NCBI GenBank assembly: GCA_934090685.1 | Contig: CAKOJN010000001.1 | Span: 62,001-126,000 of the forward strand | From: an uncultured Bacilli bacterium | GTDB taxonomy: Bacteria; Bacillota_I; Bacilli_A; RF39; UBA660 | Length of the DNA: 64,000 nucleotides | Reading direction: 5' to 3' | In this document: one piece after another, positions 43,335 to 51,301 of the stretch | Position numbering within the stretch: position 1 is the stretch's first letter | Layout of the letters: every line of letters starts with the position of its first letter | The notes under the pieces: generated by a model | The model's database searches: none | What the model was told of the DNA's origin: nothing | What the model saw: only the letters and a program-made list of their open reading frames with translations | Position numbers and translations under genes: made by a program

Positions 43335-44234
43335 TCACACCAATTCATATTCCCTAGCAATTATTCTATCATCAGAACAATATTTTATAACATACTCATT
43401 ATCTTGTTTACAAATAATAATTCCTACTGTATTATTTTCGTCAATTGTTTTTACATTTTTATCAAGGTAATTCATATAAGTCATAATTTGTCCAGTATGC
43501 TCTTTCTTAAGTTCTGTTATCTTTAATTCTACCACTACATAACACCTATATTTAATATTATAAAGCAGTAAATCAATATAATTATATCTATCATCTAATT
43601 TGATCTTATATTCGTTATCAATAAAAGTGAATCCATTACCTAATTCTTTTAAAAATGTTGGAATGTCCTCAAGTATTAACTTTTGCAGTATTTTTTCAGA
43701 TATAATTTCTTTTTTATTACTATTTCTAATATGAATAGGATTTTTAACAAAGTCTATTATTCTTATATTATCCCTACTTTTCAATTTATTTCTTGCATCA
43801 GTTGGTATTCTTTCGTACTCATTAGATTTTATTTTATTTCTTAATTGTCTAACATCTAAATTATAGACTTCACATTGATTGACATAATATTCTATTTTAT
43901 TTATATCATTAAATGATAACATTTCATACCAATGACTCCATGTTAACTTTCCCGACAATGTCGGGACTTTTTCAATTATATTATAAAATTGTTTAATTTT
44001 ATATAATAATGATGGCGTATATTTTTTACCAAATTTATTTGTTAATCTTTTAGAATATTCCTTTATTACATTTTTTCCATACTTAGTATCTACATTTTTA
44101 AGTAGTTCTCCAACTTCTAAATATGTTTTTATTTTTTCCTTTGCTTTTGAATAATCTTTTACATTTTGATATATTTCATGATTTAATATCTTGTTTTCTA
44201 TTTGTTGATATGTTTTATTTATTTCTTCTATCAT
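43335..44234 (-). CDS. yhcG: YhcG-type PDDEXK nuclease (DUF1016), copy 3
   Basis: A 299-residue homologue of the 11.3-12.2 kb nuclease: KLTWSHWYEML then YIDLLLYNIKYRCYVVVELKITELKKEH with the Asp, Glu and Lys of PDDEXK, then TGQIMTYMNYLD. It starts 12 bases after the comEC stop with an AAGGAG site, so it is probably in the comEA-comEC operon. A 17-base palindrome (43950-43966) encodes the VPTLSGK region. The linkage to DNA uptake suggests action on entering DNA, but this is inference. Confidence 0.88.
   Translation of the reverse strand: MIEEINKTYQQIENKILNHEIYQNVKDYSKAKEKIKTYLEVGELLKNVDTKYGKNVIKEYSKRLTNKFGKKYTPSLLYKIKQFYNIIEKVPTLSGKLTWSHWYEMLSFNDINKIEYYVNQCEVYNLDVRQLRNKIKSNEYERIPTDARNKLKSRDNIRIIDFVKNPIHIRNSNKKEIISEKILQKLILEDIPTFLKELGNGFTFIDNEYKIKLDDRYNYIDLLLYNIKYRCYVVVELKITELKKEHTGQIMTYMNYLDKNVKTIDENNTVGIIICKQDNEYVIKYCSDDRIIAREYELV
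43950..43966. repeat. Palindrome 3 inside yhcG copy 3
   Basis: TCCCGACA/TGTCGGGA, 8-bp perfect stem with a 1-base centre (17 bases). Same codon position as in the other two copies. Confidence 0.8.
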
Positions 44235-44246
44235 ATCTACTCCTTT

Positions 44247-46328
44247 CTATGGACTATAAGTCTCAATTTCTAATTTATCATTCTTAATTCTAAACATAAT
44301 ACTTCCATCTTCATCTGTTCTATATATTTTAGAATCACTTAAAGTATCTAATACACTCTTTTTAGGATGACCAAATTTATTATTTTTGCCTACACTTATA
44401 ATTGAATATTTTGGTTTAATATGATTAATAAATTTTTCTGAAGAAGATGTATTTGAACCATGATGCCCCACTTTTAAAATATCAATATTATCAAGAGCAT
44501 ATTTATCTATTATTTCTTCTTCCACTTTCTTAGGAGCATCTCCCATTAAAAGAATTTTATAGTTTTCAATTATAAGTAGTAAAACCATACTTAAAGAATT
44601 CTCATCACTATACTCACCATTATTTAATGAATAAATTTCAACATTATCTATTTTAAGATAATCATCATATAAAATATTACCATTAGTTTTTTTCTCACAA
44701 TTATTAATTTTTCCTTTATTTAAATAAACTTTTTTTACACTAAAGTTATCAATTAAACTCTTAGAATTGCCACAGTGATCCGCATCCCCATGTGTTAAGA
44801 ATAAATAATCTATCTTATTTATACCAATACTTTTAATAAATGGTATTATAGTGCTTTTTTCAATATCAAAATTCCTATTTTTAAGTTCCCACTTTTCTCT
44901 TTTATATGTAATACTACCACCAGTATCAACCATAATGCTTTTATTGTTTTTAGTTCTAATTAATAAAGAATCACCCTGCCCAATGTCTAAAAAATAAAGA
45001 ATTGTATCTCTATTAAACAAAGGTTTTATTTTCAAAAATAACAATATTAAAAATATCAATAATACATACTTTTTCTTTTTTAACTTAATAAATAATATTA
45101 AAAATAAGTAATAAAAAACAAGTAATATTTTGTTAAAATAAGGAAAATATATTGTTATATTTACTATATTAGAACTTATATTTGACACATACTCCATAAC
45201 AGTAGTTAATATATTTAATATGTATGAAACCTTAGGAATAATAACACTTATAATAGATATTGGAAATACTATATTAGTGACAAACGGTATAAAAAATATA
45301 TTATTTATAGAACTAACTATATTTATTTCATAAGACATATTTATAATAATTGGTAAACTTGATAAAAAAGATAATAAGCTAATTATTAATATTGATTTTA
45401 TACCTGATTTAACACTATTATATTCATTAAAAAGTAATATGAAAAAAGTTATAGTAAAAGATAATATAAATCCAATATTAAATATATAAAATGGATTTAT
45501 TATAACTAATATAATAAATGTTAAATAAAGAATGTTTTTTGGTTTAACAAAGAAATAATATATTTTATTAATATTAGATAATATAAAAAATATTACTGCC
45601 CTTAAAATAGATGGTGTAAATGACGCTACAAAGGAAAAAAACAATAAAAATAAACTTGTAACAACGAATGATACTTTTTCATTAAATTTTAATCTTTTTA
45701 ATAATTTTAAAAGTATTAAAGAAAACATAGATACATGAAGTCCTGATAAAGCAAATAAATGTGTTACTCCATTTATCTTATAGTTTTCATACTCTTCTTC
45801 ACCCAAATAAGATGACTTTCCTAAAATAAAAGCATATAGATACTCATTATATTTTATATTCGAGATTCTTTTATATAAATAATTTTTAATTTTTAAAAAT
45901 ATATTTTTGTTAGAGGAATATTTTTTTAAAGAATCTATTTTCAAAATATAATTTATCTTTTTATACTTCAGATATTTTTTATAGTTGAATGTATTTGGAA
46001 CTGTATTATTTTTTGGAATCTCTAATGTTCCTTCGACAAATAATATATCACCAATAGAATAAGTTTTGTTAAAGTTTTCTTTTGCTTTTAAAGTTTCAAA
46101 ATAATATTTACCAATTACATCACTATCAAAATTAAGTGTTAATTGATTACCATCTATTTTATAATCAACTATCTTTAACTTAAATGTTGTGTCTTCTATG
46201 TTATGAATATATTTTACATCATATGTTGTTATATATATTATAAGGTAAACAACTACTAAAAATAATAAGATCAAATAAATATAATTACACAGTAATATTT
46301 TCCTTAATTTTAGCAAAAAGATTCTCAC
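44247..46328 (-). CDS. comEC: ComEC, DNA-uptake channel protein
   Basis: A 693-residue protein that forms the membrane channel for single-stranded DNA in natural competence. The first part has an OB-like region and then the Competence domain with many membrane helices (about 150-440), including GVTHLFALSGLHVSMFSL. The C-terminal beta-lactamase-like domain has FLDIGQGDSLLI, LFLTHGDADHCGN and KVGHHGSNTSS, the metal motif of ComEC/Rec2. It overlaps comEA by 44 bases. comEB is absent from the locus. Confidence 0.94.
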   Translation of the reverse strand: MRIFLLKLRKILLCNYIYLILLFLVVVYLIIYITTYDVKYIHNIEDTTFKLKIVDYKIDGNQLTLNFDSDVIGKYYFETLKAKENFNKTYSIGDILFVEGTLEIPKNNTVPNTFNYKKYLKYKKINYILKIDSLKKYSSNKNIFLKIKNYLYKRISNIKYNEYLYAFILGKSSYLGEEEYENYKINGVTHLFALSGLHVSMFSLILLKLLKRLKFNEKVSFVVTSLFLLFFSFVASFTPSILRAVIFFILSNINKIYYFFVKPKNILYLTFIILVIINPFYIFNIGFILSFTITFFILLFNEYNSVKSGIKSILIISLLSFLSSLPIIINMSYEINIVSSINNIFFIPFVTNIVFPISIISVIIPKVSYILNILTTVMEYVSNISSNIVNITIYFPYFNKILLVFYYLFLILFIKLKKKKYVLLIFLILLFLKIKPLFNRDTILYFLDIGQGDSLLIRTKNNKSIMVDTGGSITYKREKWELKNRNFDIEKSTIIPFIKSIGINKIDYLFLTHGDADHCGNSKSLIDNFSVKKVYLNKGKINNCEKKTNGNILYDDYLKIDNVEIYSLNNGEYSDENSLSMVLLLIIENYKILLMGDAPKKVEEEIIDKYALDNIDILKVGHHGSNTSSSEKFINHIKPKYSIISVGKNNKFGHPKKSVLDTLSDSKIYRTDEDGSIMFRIKNDKLEIETYSP

Positions 46329-46968
46329 TAATTCCAGAAACTTTCATTATATCTTCTATACTTTTAAAGTTTCCATTTTCTTCTCTATATTTTATTATTG
46401 ATTTAGCTTTTGCTTCACCTATTCCACTTAATGATGTTAATTCCTCTTGCGTTGCGGTGTTTATATTTATTTTTCCATTTGTTTGACTAGTTTCTTTATT
46501 TGTATTATTTTCTATACAAGCACTATTTACATCTTCACATACACATGGAGTGGTTACTTCAATCTTCTCTTCTTTACTAGCATTTTCTATTTCATCATTA
46601 CTATATATCACTATTGCATCACCATCTTCAAGTATTTTTGATAAATTTATATATCTAGTATTAGCATTGCTTGTAAGTCCCTGTGCCTCATTTATAACAT
46701 CTATAACACGTGAACCTTTAATAAGTTCATAAACACCAGGAGTAGTTACTTCACCTTTGATATCAACAATTACATATTCTACACTATAATTTTTATTTTC
46801 TTCCTTTTCTTGCTTATTCAACACTACTTTATTATCTATTTTTTTATTTATATTATTAAGTCTATATATTACAAAATAACTAAGTAAACAAAATAAAATA
46901 ATAATTATAATATTAAATAAATATTTTTTAATATTTAAATTTTCTAAAAAATCTTCTATCTCATCCAT
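46285..46968 (-). CDS. comEA: ComEA, DNA-binding competence protein
   Basis: A 227-residue membrane-anchored DNA receptor. One N-terminal helix spans about residues 18-34, followed by an SLBB-type domain (VDIKGEVTTPGVYELIKGSRVID). The C-terminal helix-hairpin-helix is INTATQEELTSLSGIGEAKAKSI. With ComEC it brings DNA through the wall. No competence regulator box was recognised upstream. The upstream sequence shares a 42-bp element with the yhcG copy-1 operon. Confidence 0.93.
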   Translation of the reverse strand: MDEIEDFLENLNIKKYLFNIIIIILFCLLSYFVIYRLNNINKKIDNKVVLNKQEKEENKNYSVEYVIVDIKGEVTTPGVYELIKGSRVIDVINEAQGLTSNANTRYINLSKILEDGDAIVIYSNDEIENASKEEKIEVTTPCVCEDVNSACIENNTNKETSQTNGKININTATQEELTSLSGIGEAKAKSIIKYREENGNFKSIEDIMKVSGISENLFAKIKENITV

Positions 46969-46986
46969 ATTTTTTCCTTTCTATAT

Positions 46987-47028
46987 CCCTCTATTATAAT
47001 AATCAGTCAAAAAAAGAAAAAACACTTC
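46987..47028 (-). promoter_or_regulatory. 42-bp element shared with the yhcG copy-1 operon, copy B
   Basis: 36 of 42 bases match 12182-12223 by eye. It contains TGACTGATTAT and a TATAAT-like box on the minus strand, 18-60 bases before the comEA ATG. Confidence 0.5.
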
Positions 47029-47057
47029 AAAAAAAAGAAGTTTTTTTAAAAAACTTC
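47029..47057 (-). terminator. Terminator of the thioester-domain gene
   Basis: Stem GAAGTTTTTT/AAAAAACTTC on the minus strand followed by eight T. It lies between the adhesin gene and comEA. Confidence 0.7.
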
Positions 47058-47074
47058 TAAATCATCAATATTTA

Positions 47075-48586
47075 TTATATTTCTACAGGTTTATTCTTAT
47101 AACCTAGAACTAAATATCCAATTGAGAATGACACTAATGTAACTACTAATAATATGGCAACATTTTCAACACCAGTAGCTGGTCCTATATCAACACTTAA
47201 TGTAGCACTAGCATCTATTTCTGTAGTCATTCTTCCTGTTATAAAACTTTGATTCAATACTAGGTATGGTGAATATTTTCTAGCAGAAGATACATCATAT
47301 ATTTCACCTTTAGCATAAGCATTAATAGTTACCTTAGTAATATTTGATTTTCTTGGTACAGATATTGTAAATTCTTCACCACTAGTAAGCTCATAACCAC
47401 CATTTACTAAAGTCATTTCTTTCATATTAGAATCTAATAATTTAACTTTTCCATCTTCATTATTTTCAATTGTAACAGTAATTGTTTTAACAAGTGATGA
47501 ATCAGTACTAAATGAATATTTACCAGATGTTATTTCTGTACTTGTTTCTTTTTCAGTTGGTTTTTCAGGTTTATTAACATTAATTTTTATTGTTCCTGGA
47601 TTATATGTATCATGTTTCTTACCTTCAGTAATTAAGTAAGAATATAATTTAGCAAGATTTGTTATAGACTTAGATGAATCAACAGCACTTAATTCAGTAC
47701 TTATAGTATTACCATCAGTATCTTTACTTCCAGTTACATGCCATACAGCATATTGAACTATTGAATAAATATATTTATCAATTAAATCATCAGAAACAGT
47801 TCCCTCTAATGTTTTAATATCATTCTTGATACCATCTAATGTTACTCCCTCTATTTTAGATAACATATTATCTATAGAAGTCATAGGATAAGTATTAGAT
47901 ATAATCCACATTGCTTCTTCATAACCTTTAACATTAGCAGTATTTGCTTGTTCTACTTTGTATTTTTCATATAATGATTTTTCAAGAGTTACATCAATCT
48001 TTTGATTTATTGTTAAAGGTGAATTGCTAGTTGTATCAGATGTAAATCTTCCAATTTCATCTATTGTTATATTTGTTGGTAAAGTACAATTAGTGCCAGT
48101 TCTACATGCTTCTAAACTAGTAATTAAAGCATCTGCATCTACTCCTGTATAAATTATACTACCAACTTGTTTAAAACCAGCAAGATCACTACTTTTATAA
48201 TTGAATTCACTATTAAATAAAGTTGCAATCAATACATCTTGAGCTTTAGAATTGTTTACCCAACCACTTTTATTTTTACTTACACTTTGATAACCTCTAT
48301 CAGGATATGTTTTACTAGCATCCAAGCAATATGCAGTAAAAGCATCTTTTAAAGTATACGCACTAGTTGAATTAAAGTCACCTAAAAATATCTTTTTAAG
48401 TCCATTAGAACCAGTAGCATCTCCAAATTTAACTTTGCTAAAATCAAATGATTCATCTACGGTAGCGTATAAATCTTTACCAACTGTAGGATTTTCTTTA
48501 GGATATGCTGCCGCAGCACTAATAGTTGTAAGTGAAACACAGAACACTAACAATCCAACTAATAATAAATTAATTTTCTTATTCAT
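47075..48586 (-). CDS. Thioester-domain surface adhesin with C-terminal membrane anchor
   Basis: A 503-residue protein. Signal peptide at residues 1-25, then a thioester domain (TED) with AYCLDASKTYPD (Cys87) and SIVQYAVWHVTG whose Gln would form the internal Cys-Gln thioester used to bind host proteins covalently. A Ser/Thr-rich Ig-like part follows (about 330-460). The C-terminus ends with PATGVENVAILLVV, a hydrophobic helix and a basic tail, like a sortase substrate, but the motif is PATG and not LPXTG. A sortase is not in the window. It is terminated before comEA. Confidence 0.8.
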   Translation of the reverse strand: MNKKINLLLVGLLVFCVSLTTISAAAAYPKENPTVGKDLYATVDESFDFSKVKFGDATGSNGLKKIFLGDFNSTSAYTLKDAFTAYCLDASKTYPDRGYQSVSKNKSGWVNNSKAQDVLIATLFNSEFNYKSSDLAGFKQVGSIIYTGVDADALITSLEACRTGTNCTLPTNITIDEIGRFTSDTTSNSPLTINQKIDVTLEKSLYEKYKVEQANTANVKGYEEAMWIISNTYPMTSIDNMLSKIEGVTLDGIKNDIKTLEGTVSDDLIDKYIYSIVQYAVWHVTGSKDTDGNTISTELSAVDSSKSITNLAKLYSYLITEGKKHDTYNPGTIKINVNKPEKPTEKETSTEITSGKYSFSTDSSLVKTITVTIENNEDGKVKLLDSNMKEMTLVNGGYELTSGEEFTISVPRKSNITKVTINAYAKGEIYDVSSARKYSPYLVLNQSFITGRMTTEIDASATLSVDIGPATGVENVAILLVVTLVSFSIGYLVLGYKNKPVEI

Positions 48587-48657
48587 ATTAATCTCCTTCT
48601 ATCTTTATACACTAATTTTATCACTTAAAATTAATTTTATCAATATATAAAGAAAAA

Positions 48658-48681
48658 AGATTTGCATTTTATAGCAAACCT
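48658..48681 (-). terminator. Terminator of pnp
   Basis: Eight-bp stem AGGTTTGC/GCAAATCT (one G-U pair), 8-base loop, then TTTTTTC on the minus strand. It overlaps the stop. Confidence 0.75.
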
Positions 48682-50863
48682 ACTCTTCATTTTTAGATTT
48701 TTTATCTTTTTTATTTTCTTTCTTTTCAGTTTTAGGTAATAATTCTTTTCTAGAAAGATTTAATTTTCCTCTCTTATCGTATCCGATTGCTTTAACAACA
48801 ATTTCATCACCAACTTTAAGAATATCACTAGGATGTTCTACTCTCTTATTATCAAGTTGTGATACATGAACAAGTCCTTCACAACCAGGCCATAATTCTA
48901 CGAATGCACCAAATTCTTCAATTTTAACAACTTTTCCAGTATAAACTTCACCAATTTCTACTTCTTTAACAATATCTTCTATCATAGAAATAGCTTTATC
49001 AAGTACATTTTTATCCATATGATAACATACTACATTACCATCATCATCTATATCAATCTTAACTGCATCTTTATGATTTACTGATGTTACATTACTTGAT
49101 TCTAATATGATCTTAGTAATCATATCTCCACCTTTTCCAATAACATCTTTAATCTTATCAGGATTAATTTTCATAGTTCTAATTTTAGGTGCATATTCAG
49201 AAAGTTCACTTCTAACCTCAGGTATAGCATCAGTCATAACATCTAATATTTTCATTCTAGCATTATGTGCTTTTGCCAAAGCTTCTTTTAATACATCTTT
49301 AGTTACACCTTTAATTTTAATGTCCATTTGTAAAGCAGTAATACCTTTTTTAGTACCTGCTACTTTAAAGTCCATATCACCCATATGATCTTCAAGACCT
49401 TGAATATCAGTTAATATAGTGTATTTAGAATCACAAGTTCCATCTTCAGTAATTAATCCCATAGCTATTCCTGCTACTGGAGCTTTAATTGGTACACCAG
49501 CTGCCATCAATGACATACATCCAGCACATATACTAGCTTGACTAGATGAACCATTACTTTCTAATACTTCAGATACAACTCTAACTGTATATGGAAACTC
49601 TTCTTGACTAGGCATTACTTGTAATAAAGCTCTTTCTGCTAAAGCACCATGCCCTATTTCACGTCTACCTGGAGCACCATATCTGCCTGTTTCACCTACA
49701 CTAAATGCAGGGAAATTATAATGAAACATAAACTTTTTAGAATCTTCAAGACCTAAACCATCTAATATTTGTTCTTCATTTTGTGCTCCTAAAGTTGTAA
49801 TAGCAAGAGCTTGAGTTTGACCTCTTGTAAATAATGCACTACCATGTGTTCTAGGAAGAATATCTACACTTGCTGATAACTCTCTTATTTCATCCATACC
49901 TCTACCATCTGGTCTAATATGTTCATTAGTAATAAGTCTTCTAACCTCATTACCTTCTATCTCATCAGCAACTTTCTTAACTAATTTTAAGTTTGCTTCT
50001 AAATCTTCTTCACCTTCATGTTTTTCAGCATAATGAGTTAATGCAAGTTCCTTAACTTCATCTATTCTTGCATATTTTTCTAATTTATCTTTAATTTGAA
50101 TAGCACTAACCATATCATCTTTGATATCATTTGTAACTTCTTCTCTTAATTCATCTGGTATATTAGCAAGAACTACTTCTATCTTTTCTTCACCTATTTC
50201 AGAAATAATATCTTCCTCTATAGCACATAATTCTTTTACAGCCTCATGTCCAAACATTAATGCTTCTAACATTTCATCTTCAGAAACTTCTTTAGAACCA
50301 CTTTCAACCATATTAATAGCATCTTTAGTACCTGCTACTGTTAAGTTAATAGTACTTCTTTCCATCTCTTCTGTTGTAGGATTAATTTTAAGTTCTCCAT
50401 CTATTTTACCAACCATTACTCCTGCAACTGGTCCTTCAAATGGTATTGATGAAATACCTAAACATAATGAAGTACCAAATAATGCAGTCATCTCTGGTGT
50501 TTTATCTGGATCTACACTAAGAACTGTATTTACAACTTGAACCTCATTTCTAAAATTTTCACTAAACATTGGTCTAATAGGTCTATCTATTACCCTAGCA
50601 GTTAGTGTTGCTTGTTCAGTAGGTCTACCCTCTCTTTTAATAAATCCTCCTGGTATTTTACCTACTGAATATAATTTTTCTTGATATAAAATTGTTAAAG
50701 GGAAAAAGTCAGCAGTTGATACATTATTACTCATAACACATGTAGATAAGATAACTGTATCATCATATCTTACAAGAACAGCGCCTCTTGCTTGTTTAGC
50801 AAGTTCTCCATGCTCTACTACTATTTTTCTTCCTCTAAATTCATATTCAAATACTCTTTTCAT
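48680..50863 (-). CDS. pnp: Polyribonucleotide nucleotidyltransferase
   Basis: A 727-residue PNPase that degrades RNA phosphorolytically. It has two RNase PH domains: FTRGQTQALAITTLG and VGETGRYGAPGRREIGHGALAER in the second, with the nearby catalytic Asp. These are followed by a KH domain (IKDVIGKGGDMITKI) and an S1 domain (VYTGKVVKIEEFGAFVEL). The start was placed at 50863, where GGGAGAGAAA precedes the ATG, and not at an ATG ten codons upstream. It is paired with rpsO, as in most Bacilli. Confidence 0.97.
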   Translation of the reverse strand: MKRVFEYEFRGRKIVVEHGELAKQARGAVLVRYDDTVILSTCVMSNNVSTADFFPLTILYQEKLYSVGKIPGGFIKREGRPTEQATLTARVIDRPIRPMFSENFRNEVQVVNTVLSVDPDKTPEMTALFGTSLCLGISSIPFEGPVAGVMVGKIDGELKINPTTEEMERSTINLTVAGTKDAINMVESGSKEVSEDEMLEALMFGHEAVKELCAIEEDIISEIGEEKIEVVLANIPDELREEVTNDIKDDMVSAIQIKDKLEKYARIDEVKELALTHYAEKHEGEEDLEANLKLVKKVADEIEGNEVRRLITNEHIRPDGRGMDEIRELSASVDILPRTHGSALFTRGQTQALAITTLGAQNEEQILDGLGLEDSKKFMFHYNFPAFSVGETGRYGAPGRREIGHGALAERALLQVMPSQEEFPYTVRVVSEVLESNGSSSQASICAGCMSLMAAGVPIKAPVAGIAMGLITEDGTCDSKYTILTDIQGLEDHMGDMDFKVAGTKKGITALQMDIKIKGVTKDVLKEALAKAHNARMKILDVMTDAIPEVRSELSEYAPKIRTMKINPDKIKDVIGKGGDMITKIILESSNVTSVNHKDAVKIDIDDDGNVVCYHMDKNVLDKAISMIEDIVKEVEIGEVYTGKVVKIEEFGAFVELWPGCEGLVHVSQLDNKRVEHPSDILKVGDEIVVKAIGYDKRGKLNLSRKELLPKTEKKENKKDKKSKNEE

Positions 50864-50886
50864 TTTCTCTCCCTTCCAAAAAATAA

Positions 50887-50907
50887 AAGACACTTAAAAT
50901 AAGTGCC
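50887..50907 (-). terminator. Terminator of rpsO
   Basis: Nine-bp stem AGGCACTTA/TAAGTGTCT (with a G-U pair), 3-base loop, then TTTATTTTTT on the minus strand. It may be partial, as pnp follows. Confidence 0.65.
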
Positions 50908-51176
50908 TACTTTCTTAAATTTAATTTTTTGATTAACTCACGATATCTTTGAACATCTTCATTCTTTAAATATTCAAGTAAACTCTTTCTCTTACCAACC
51001 ATTTTTAATAATCCACGATTAGTATGATAATCATGAGTGTGTTCTTTCATATGTTCAGTTAATTTATTAATTCTTTCAGTTAATAAAGCAACTTGAACTT
51101 CAACACTACCTGTATCATTTTTACTTCTAGCAAATTCTGATACAATGGCAGACTTTCTATCTTTAGTTAAAGCCAT
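50907..51176 (-). CDS. rpsO: Ribosomal protein uS15
   Basis: An 89-residue S15 with MALTKDRKSAIVSEFAR, GSVEVQVALLTERINKLTEHMKEH and the end SLLEYLKNEDVQRYRELI. It binds the 16S central domain. ATG at 51176 with AGGAGG 9 bases upstream was chosen over a TTG two codons earlier. The family-typical MALTK start supports this. Confidence 0.97.
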   Translation of the reverse strand: MALTKDRKSAIVSEFARSKNDTGSVEVQVALLTERINKLTEHMKEHTHDYHTNRGLLKMVGKRKSLLEYLKNEDVQRYRELIKKLNLRK

Positions 51177-51262
51177 TTTCAAAATCCTCCTTCTTTTAAT
51201 TATCCGTTAATTCTGAGTATTGAGTTAGAGGAACATCAAAACCAAGAACAAACTTCCTATTA

Positions 51263-51291
51263 ATAATACTATAAATTTCACTAAAAATCAA
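51263..51291 (-). promoter_or_regulatory. Promoter of rpsO-pnp
   Basis: Minus strand: TTGATT (51286-51291), 17-base spacer, TATTAT (51263-51268). A leader of about 80 bases separates it from rpsO. Such leaders often bind S15, but no clear fold was found here. Confidence 0.55.
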
Positions 51292-51301
51292 GTGTTTTTA
51301 A

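Noticed and set aside
50121..50540. Open frame on the plus strand opposite pnp
   Set aside because: It is a shadow of pnp codons with a Ser/Ile-rich translation typical of antisense frames.
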